Below, one piece after another: positions 15,101-16,557 of a stretch of 16,557 nt of DNA. The notes under the pieces are model-generated. The model did not search any database. It was not told the DNA's origin and saw only the letters and a program-made list of their open reading frames with translations. The DNA is from an uncultured Clostridia bacterium (GTDB lineage: Bacteria > Bacillota > Clostridia > Lachnospirales > Lachnospiraceae): NCBI GenBank assembly GCA_946186175.1, contig CAMHMG010000034.1:1-16557 (forward strand), in the 5' to 3' direction. The position numbers and the translations under genes were made by a program. How positions within the stretch are numbered: the first letter of the stretch is position 1; each line of letters begins with the position of its first letter.

Positions 15101-16292
15101 CATAATGTTGGGTGATGATGAAACAGCTGATTCTATTACACTCACTGCATATCTGTCTTCTACCTATGGTAAAGATAGTGAAATAAAGGAAGAGTTTGTG
15201 ATTAATATTCGCGGGGTAATATCAGAGATAACATCAATTACCGGTGAGGATGAGATTACAAAGGGTGGATCATCTACATATACAGCTGATATATCAGGTT
15301 ATGGCAAGTATGTTGATGAGATTGTATGGACCTTAGAGGGAGGAAGCCATGAAGCAACAAGAATAACAGCAGAGGGAAAGACCTGTACCGTTACTGTAGG
15401 TGAAGGCGAATCTGCGGCAGAGATTACGTTAGTTGTTTCAGATAAGGAAGATCATACATTGAGGATTCAGAAAACAATTAGAGTGACTGAGCCTTCGTCT
15501 GAGGGTGGCGATCAAGGCGATGAGGAAGGCGGCAATCAGGGTGACTCAGAAAGCGGAGATCAAGGCGGAACAGGAAGTGGCGGAAGCGGAGATCAGGGCA
15601 GAACAGGAAGCAGTGGAAGCAGCGGTCAAGGCGGAACAGGAAGCAGTGGAAGCAGCAGTCAAGGCGGAACAGGAAGTGGTGGAAACAGTGATCAAGGCGG
15701 AACAGGAAACGGTGGAAATAGCGATCAAGGTGGAACAGGAAGCGGTGGAAGCAGCAGTCAAGGCGGAACAGGAAACGGTGGAAGCGGCAGTCAAGGTGGA
15801 ACAGGAACGGATGCCGGTGGAAATCAAACCGGCACGAGTGCCGGAGATGAACAAGAATTGCTGAAGGCAGGTACTGTGATAACTGTTGGGGGTTCCTCAT
15901 ATACGGTATTATCAGATGATAAGAATACTGTTGAGTTTGCAAAGCCTGTTTCCAATAAAAAGACGAGCATTACTATACCGGCAACAATTACATATTCAGG
16001 TAAAAAATATACCGTGGTTTCTATGGCGAAGAATTGTCTTAAGAACAATAAGAAGTTGAAAAAGGTGACCATCGGAAGCAACGTTGAGAAGATAGGTGCA
16101 AATGCTCTAAGTGGTGATGCAAAGTGCAAATCTATAGTTATCAAGTCATCCCGGTTAAAATCCGTTGGCAAGAATGCATTTAAGGGCATTAACAAGAAGG
16201 CCGCTATTAAGGTTCCGAAGAAAATGTTATCAAAATATAAGAAATTATTGAAAAAGAAAGGACAAAAATCAACAGTTAAGATTAAAGCTTAG
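9120..16292 (+). CDS. Giant modular BspA-type leucine-rich-repeat adhesin
   Basis: This secreted protein of 2390 residues begins with a signal peptide (about 1-33, cleavage near SHA-AG). A BspA/LRR_5 array follows at about 75-570, with repeated motifs such as SIGDYAFSGCSGL. The first parallel beta-helix spans about 675-945, with GGAIYNNG and GGGVY motifs, and the second about 1022-1325. Four InlB-type (Flg_new) repeats lie near 948-1019, 1331-1414, 1601-1672 and 1766-1840, each ending with GW or YW then a W. A chitobiase C-terminal-like domain sits at 1417-1496 (YYTLDGKLPYNKS), and five Big-like Ig domains lie at about 1497-1600, 1673-1765 and 1841-2122. A Gly/Ser/Gln linker (2125-2246) leads to a lysine-rich BspA-like end module (2247-2390). 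There is no LPXTG, SLH or membrane tail. AAGGGG at 9107-9112, 7 bases upstream, sets the start. Adhesion or matrix scaffolding is the expected role; the ligand is unknown. Confidence 0.92.
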   Translation: MKNTWIRRIRIYLTTCIVMVLMTLAVGVVSHAAGAVFDDGTIVYQVLDEEAKTVQVGKGNINVYGASQTGLKKTAATAVVIPDEVTYNGKSYKVVKISPYAFYRCTSIRTVVIGENIKTIDIGAFKGCTSVMSIRWNAVSVEDFSYSNQSGSSNVFTDVGNNSQYGVTVSFGESVTRIPAYAFFTNTSANQYCKNIRYLFWGSNIESIGEYAFAYSSGITNLTLPNKLRQVPAHCFEQCTSLETVTISDSVESIGMAAFNGCTGIKSLELGNGLKTIGNNAFSGCVNVEELYWNVKDMGDLVAGNGIFSSLGQDTDGITVTFGADVSAIPANLFYPGDASIASKFVNVAVVKFDNLKVGSITIGENTFRECRNMSSIEIGSNVTAIGNNAFYGCVNVSEIIWDAVNTTDFDKGNGIFDNVGTSTDGVTVVIGGDVEKLPAYAFSPNLLSGGKNVNIKYLTVKAPAETLKLGDYAFYACENMIGVSFDGNNITIGNYTFANCKGLTDIPMYDCVTSIGDYAFSGCSGLGEAVLYDSLNSIGTGVFNGIGNTAEYPFVIYNMSSNAVTKGKHYNGSYVTVYGSFVVEYGESGDHGAYEANVDVTNYQGVDYIRGNQNMSLKVSADYTIQDPWSILSVEYNGEILTSVNNTYVVPVGSCQNVITISYRKRLEPFLAALNDVGYDTLEEAVKAAGNKDTVYICHEQTITSPITIDKSISIELYDNLGRTKVYNGAKASSMFNIPEGADVEISGDITFEGNSYTDVSTAYAMMSVKGSLTIGTGVVVEGQQVTGQTSYSNGGAIYNNGTFVLDGGIIRNNMAQYGGGVYCDDNSETYIENGSITDNIASYSGGTAVGGGIYSKSLITLASGKIIIDGNVAGTSDSNVFLKSTGIELADNVADGSRIGLTYAKTLSAQAGYITDKAVNEAWLDVIRSDSNSYEIGCNVDGLYVGRKVTFNGRINEDDAEAEILYKAVNPDTSCLDEMPEITRDGYVFRGWYANNKQYTETTKIDSNITLYARWKEAVAQIGDTIYASFSDAIDAVDNGETIEILKDIKVSDSIVMDRNVAYTIHGNGFSIKRTSSKIMFNISSGDIVLEGIMLDGNSKSTSLVYVTGGKVSFTKDEDGNATYISRCVIGSPSDSNGHGAVYIAGGEAVLDGGVINDNSSSNGSGVYVKDGSFTVLSGEIRNNRSSVSGGAIYGADGDIIIEGGTISGNTCTGGNGAGIYVGAANITVSGSPVIKGNTVSSKDNNVYIANAGDTINVDNDISDDAYIGVTVSDAPTAFKNSDGIYEYNDRLIVDDTSFDIPEDAFVADTSGYLVVKENDEKIYVRRGLFSVVFNANGGTINNTENTIYIGEIEYGNTLESLYSSVTPVKTTGDDTIFSYWRNADNNEEYERITADTLIRKNTNLLAVWASHISPEPVIDLEDGTYYESKTVTISIDEGYDIYYTLDGKLPYNKSIRYTGPITIDDDVTLRAVGVRNGEDAYLYVDSGIVTRNYTMRIVNLVSIADNQKVMYKGESLQLNSDVVVGNDHTDKTVAWRIAGDTDGDNAPSEINVDGVNISAEGLLTVDEEANVDSVKVCAVSTVNSNVWDDINITIKKYVNVSYELGDWTTENITDNLKYKEEDKVVLKTPPDRVGFTFEGWSADNGDIYQPGDKYTVGNADVTFTALWEQDGIKSVTILVDDATIDQLDIVKGGSVLLKASVVAIGNVTKDVTWSIEGDCNEGTKVSNGLVTVASDETAASIKVKACSDYDNSVYAIVKINISGVPRNVSCYETVSLEKSIYNGKIEDGKGYALPEISRAGYTLDGWYILNDNTRYAQGDTITISGKDYVFYAKWIKNEISSISFIRKTGNINVGSTGNYEVSLTGTGTYTDDVIWVIEGNESENTIVEADETDSRKCVLKVAEDETAAQLKLKAISGFDTNVTAETTITVIGKASGVQVIGASDLRAGMTSRYEAKLLGEGIYDDGVVWSLDGFESSATYGVQGENDLSYYIMLGDDETADSITLTAYLSSTYGKDSEIKEEFVINIRGVISEITSITGEDEITKGGSSTYTADISGYGKYVDEIVWTLEGGSHEATRITAEGKTCTVTVGEGESAAEITLVVSDKEDHTLRIQKTIRVTEPSSEGGDQGDEEGGNQGDSESGDQGGTGSGGSGDQGRTGSSGSSGQGGTGSSGSSSQGGTGSGGNSDQGGTGNGGNSDQGGTGSGGSSSQGGTGNGGSGSQGGTGTDAGGNQTGTSAGDEQELLKAGTVITVGGSSYTVLSDDKNTVEFAKPVSNKKTSITIPATITYSGKKYTVVSMAKNCLKNNKKLKKVTIGSNVEKIGANALSGDAKCKSIVIKSSRLKSVGKNAFKGINKKAAIKVPKKMLSKYKKLLKKKGQKSTVKIKA
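15561..15824 (+). repeat. Eight 33-bp tandem repeats encoding a Gly/Ser linker
   Basis: Eight consecutive 11-codon units follow the pattern QGGTGSGGSSD, starting with a Gln codon at 15561 and repeating every 33 bases. The copies are close in sequence, with most change at positions 6 and 9-11 of the unit. The period is a multiple of three, so gain or loss of units would lengthen or shorten the linker without breaking the frame. The linker separates the Ig-like stalk from the basic C-terminal module. Confidence 0.9.
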
Positions 16293-16294
16293 TG

Positions 16295-16393
16295 ATGCTG
16301 AGAATCAGGTATAATAAGAAATTTTTAATATTATATATTGTAATATTAATTGTTCTAGCTGTTGTCGCTGTGTGCTTGGCAATGACAGCGTGA
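16295..16393 (+). CDS. Possible 32-residue single-pass membrane peptide
   Basis: A short ORF begins at ATG 16295, two bases after the stop of the giant gene (TAGTGATG), and ends at TGA 16391-16393. It encodes a positively charged start, MLRIRYNKK, followed by about 22 hydrophobic residues and a short end, MTA. That is a well-formed single membrane segment with the N-terminus inside. There is no separate ribosome binding site, so expression would depend on coupling to the gene before it. T-rich DNA easily encodes hydrophobic peptides by chance, and part of the ORF is an A/T-only inverted repeat (16325-16349). It precedes the operon terminator, so it would be on the transcript. Function unknown. 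Confidence 0.4.
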   Translation: MLRIRYNKKFLILYIVILIVLAVVAVCLAMTA

Positions 16394-16428
16394 TGTAAAT
16401 GAAGGAAATTTAATATAAGAATTAGTGA

Positions 16429-16470
16429 CGGATAGATTTGAACGTAGGTTTAGATCTATCCGGTTTTAAT
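16429..16470 (+). terminator. Rho-independent terminator ending the surface block
   Basis: A 15-bp stem pairs 16429-16443 (CGGATAGATTT...) with 16448-16462 (...ATCTATCCG) around the 4-base loop GTAG. Two G-T wobbles are included, and TTTTAATTT follows at 16464-16472. It lies 137 bases after the giant gene, or 36 bases after the small membrane-peptide ORF. The remaining bases to 16557 show no gene or clear regulatory site. Confidence 0.85.
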
Positions 16471-16557
16471 TTGATCATCGGACAAGATCCACCGGTTACT
16501 GCTTAGGGCTGTTTCATAATCCGTAAGATAAAACTTAATAGATTCCTTTTAAAAGCT

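Noticed and set aside
15478..15942. Minus-strand frame encoding repeated Phe/His/Leu/Arg units, and overlapping plus-strand frame encoding Ala/Glu/Val repeats
   Set aside because: Both are by-products of the 33-bp repeats, which keep every frame open. The real frame is the Gly/Ser linker of the giant protein.
16200..16292. Cell-wall sorting signal at the end of the giant protein
   Set aside because: There is no LPXTG-like motif, no hydrophobic segment and no SLH domain; the end is lysine-rich and hydrophilic.
16325..16349. A/T-only inverted repeat TTAATATTA / TAATATTAA as a terminator
   Set aside because: The stem is all A/T with no T-run after it. The better terminator is the 15-bp stem at 16429-16462.

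Overview
The window reads as chromosomal DNA of a motile, anaerobic Firmicute, most likely a Lachnospiraceae-type gut or rumen clostridium. The pointers are AT-rich sequence with strong AAGGAGG ribosome binding sites, a flagellin of the clostridial 'MVV.HNM.A.NANRQ' type, and a very large BspA-type leucine-rich-repeat surface protein with the lysine-rich C-terminus common in that family. This assignment rests on sequence style and recalled family resemblance, not a search. All credible genes lie on the + strand. There are no rRNA or tRNA genes, CRISPR arrays or insertion sequences that I can see, and no gap between genes exceeds 300 bases.

Layout. (1) Positions 1-250 hold the last codons of an upstream gene, a strong hairpin terminator and a probable promoter. 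(2) 251-1579 is an orphan AAA/DUF4143 ATPase. (3) 1726-4597 is a tight three-gene operon: a ribulose-phosphate 3-epimerase relative, an IspD/TarI-type cytidylyltransferase and a GatD-like zinc polyol-phosphate dehydrogenase. Together they look like a route from a pentulose phosphate to a CDP-activated polyol, ribitol being the obvious candidate, for a surface polymer or glycan. The last two enzymes carry unusual low-complexity insertions. (4) 4620-6093 is a flagellin gene behind a good sigma-28 promoter. (5) 6160-16292 is a surface-protein block: a secreted protein with an acidic stalk, a small membrane-anchored protein with an extracellular beta domain, a secreted protein paralogous to the first, and a 2390-residue modular adhesin. 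A 32-codon membrane-peptide ORF and a terminator close the block.

How the parts may work together. The two paralogous secreted proteins and the membrane-anchored protein between them look like parts of one envelope structure, with the giant protein as its adhesive or scaffold component. A sigma-28-like promoter and a near-perfect sigma-A promoter lie in tandem upstream of the membrane-anchored gene. The first secreted gene follows flagellin after only 66 bases with no convincing terminator. The sequence therefore suggests that this surface system is partly co-regulated with motility. A hairpin terminator between the second secreted protein and the giant gene would keep the giant protein at a lower level than the proteins before it. 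I cannot name this assembly, and it is the best candidate here for an undescribed system.
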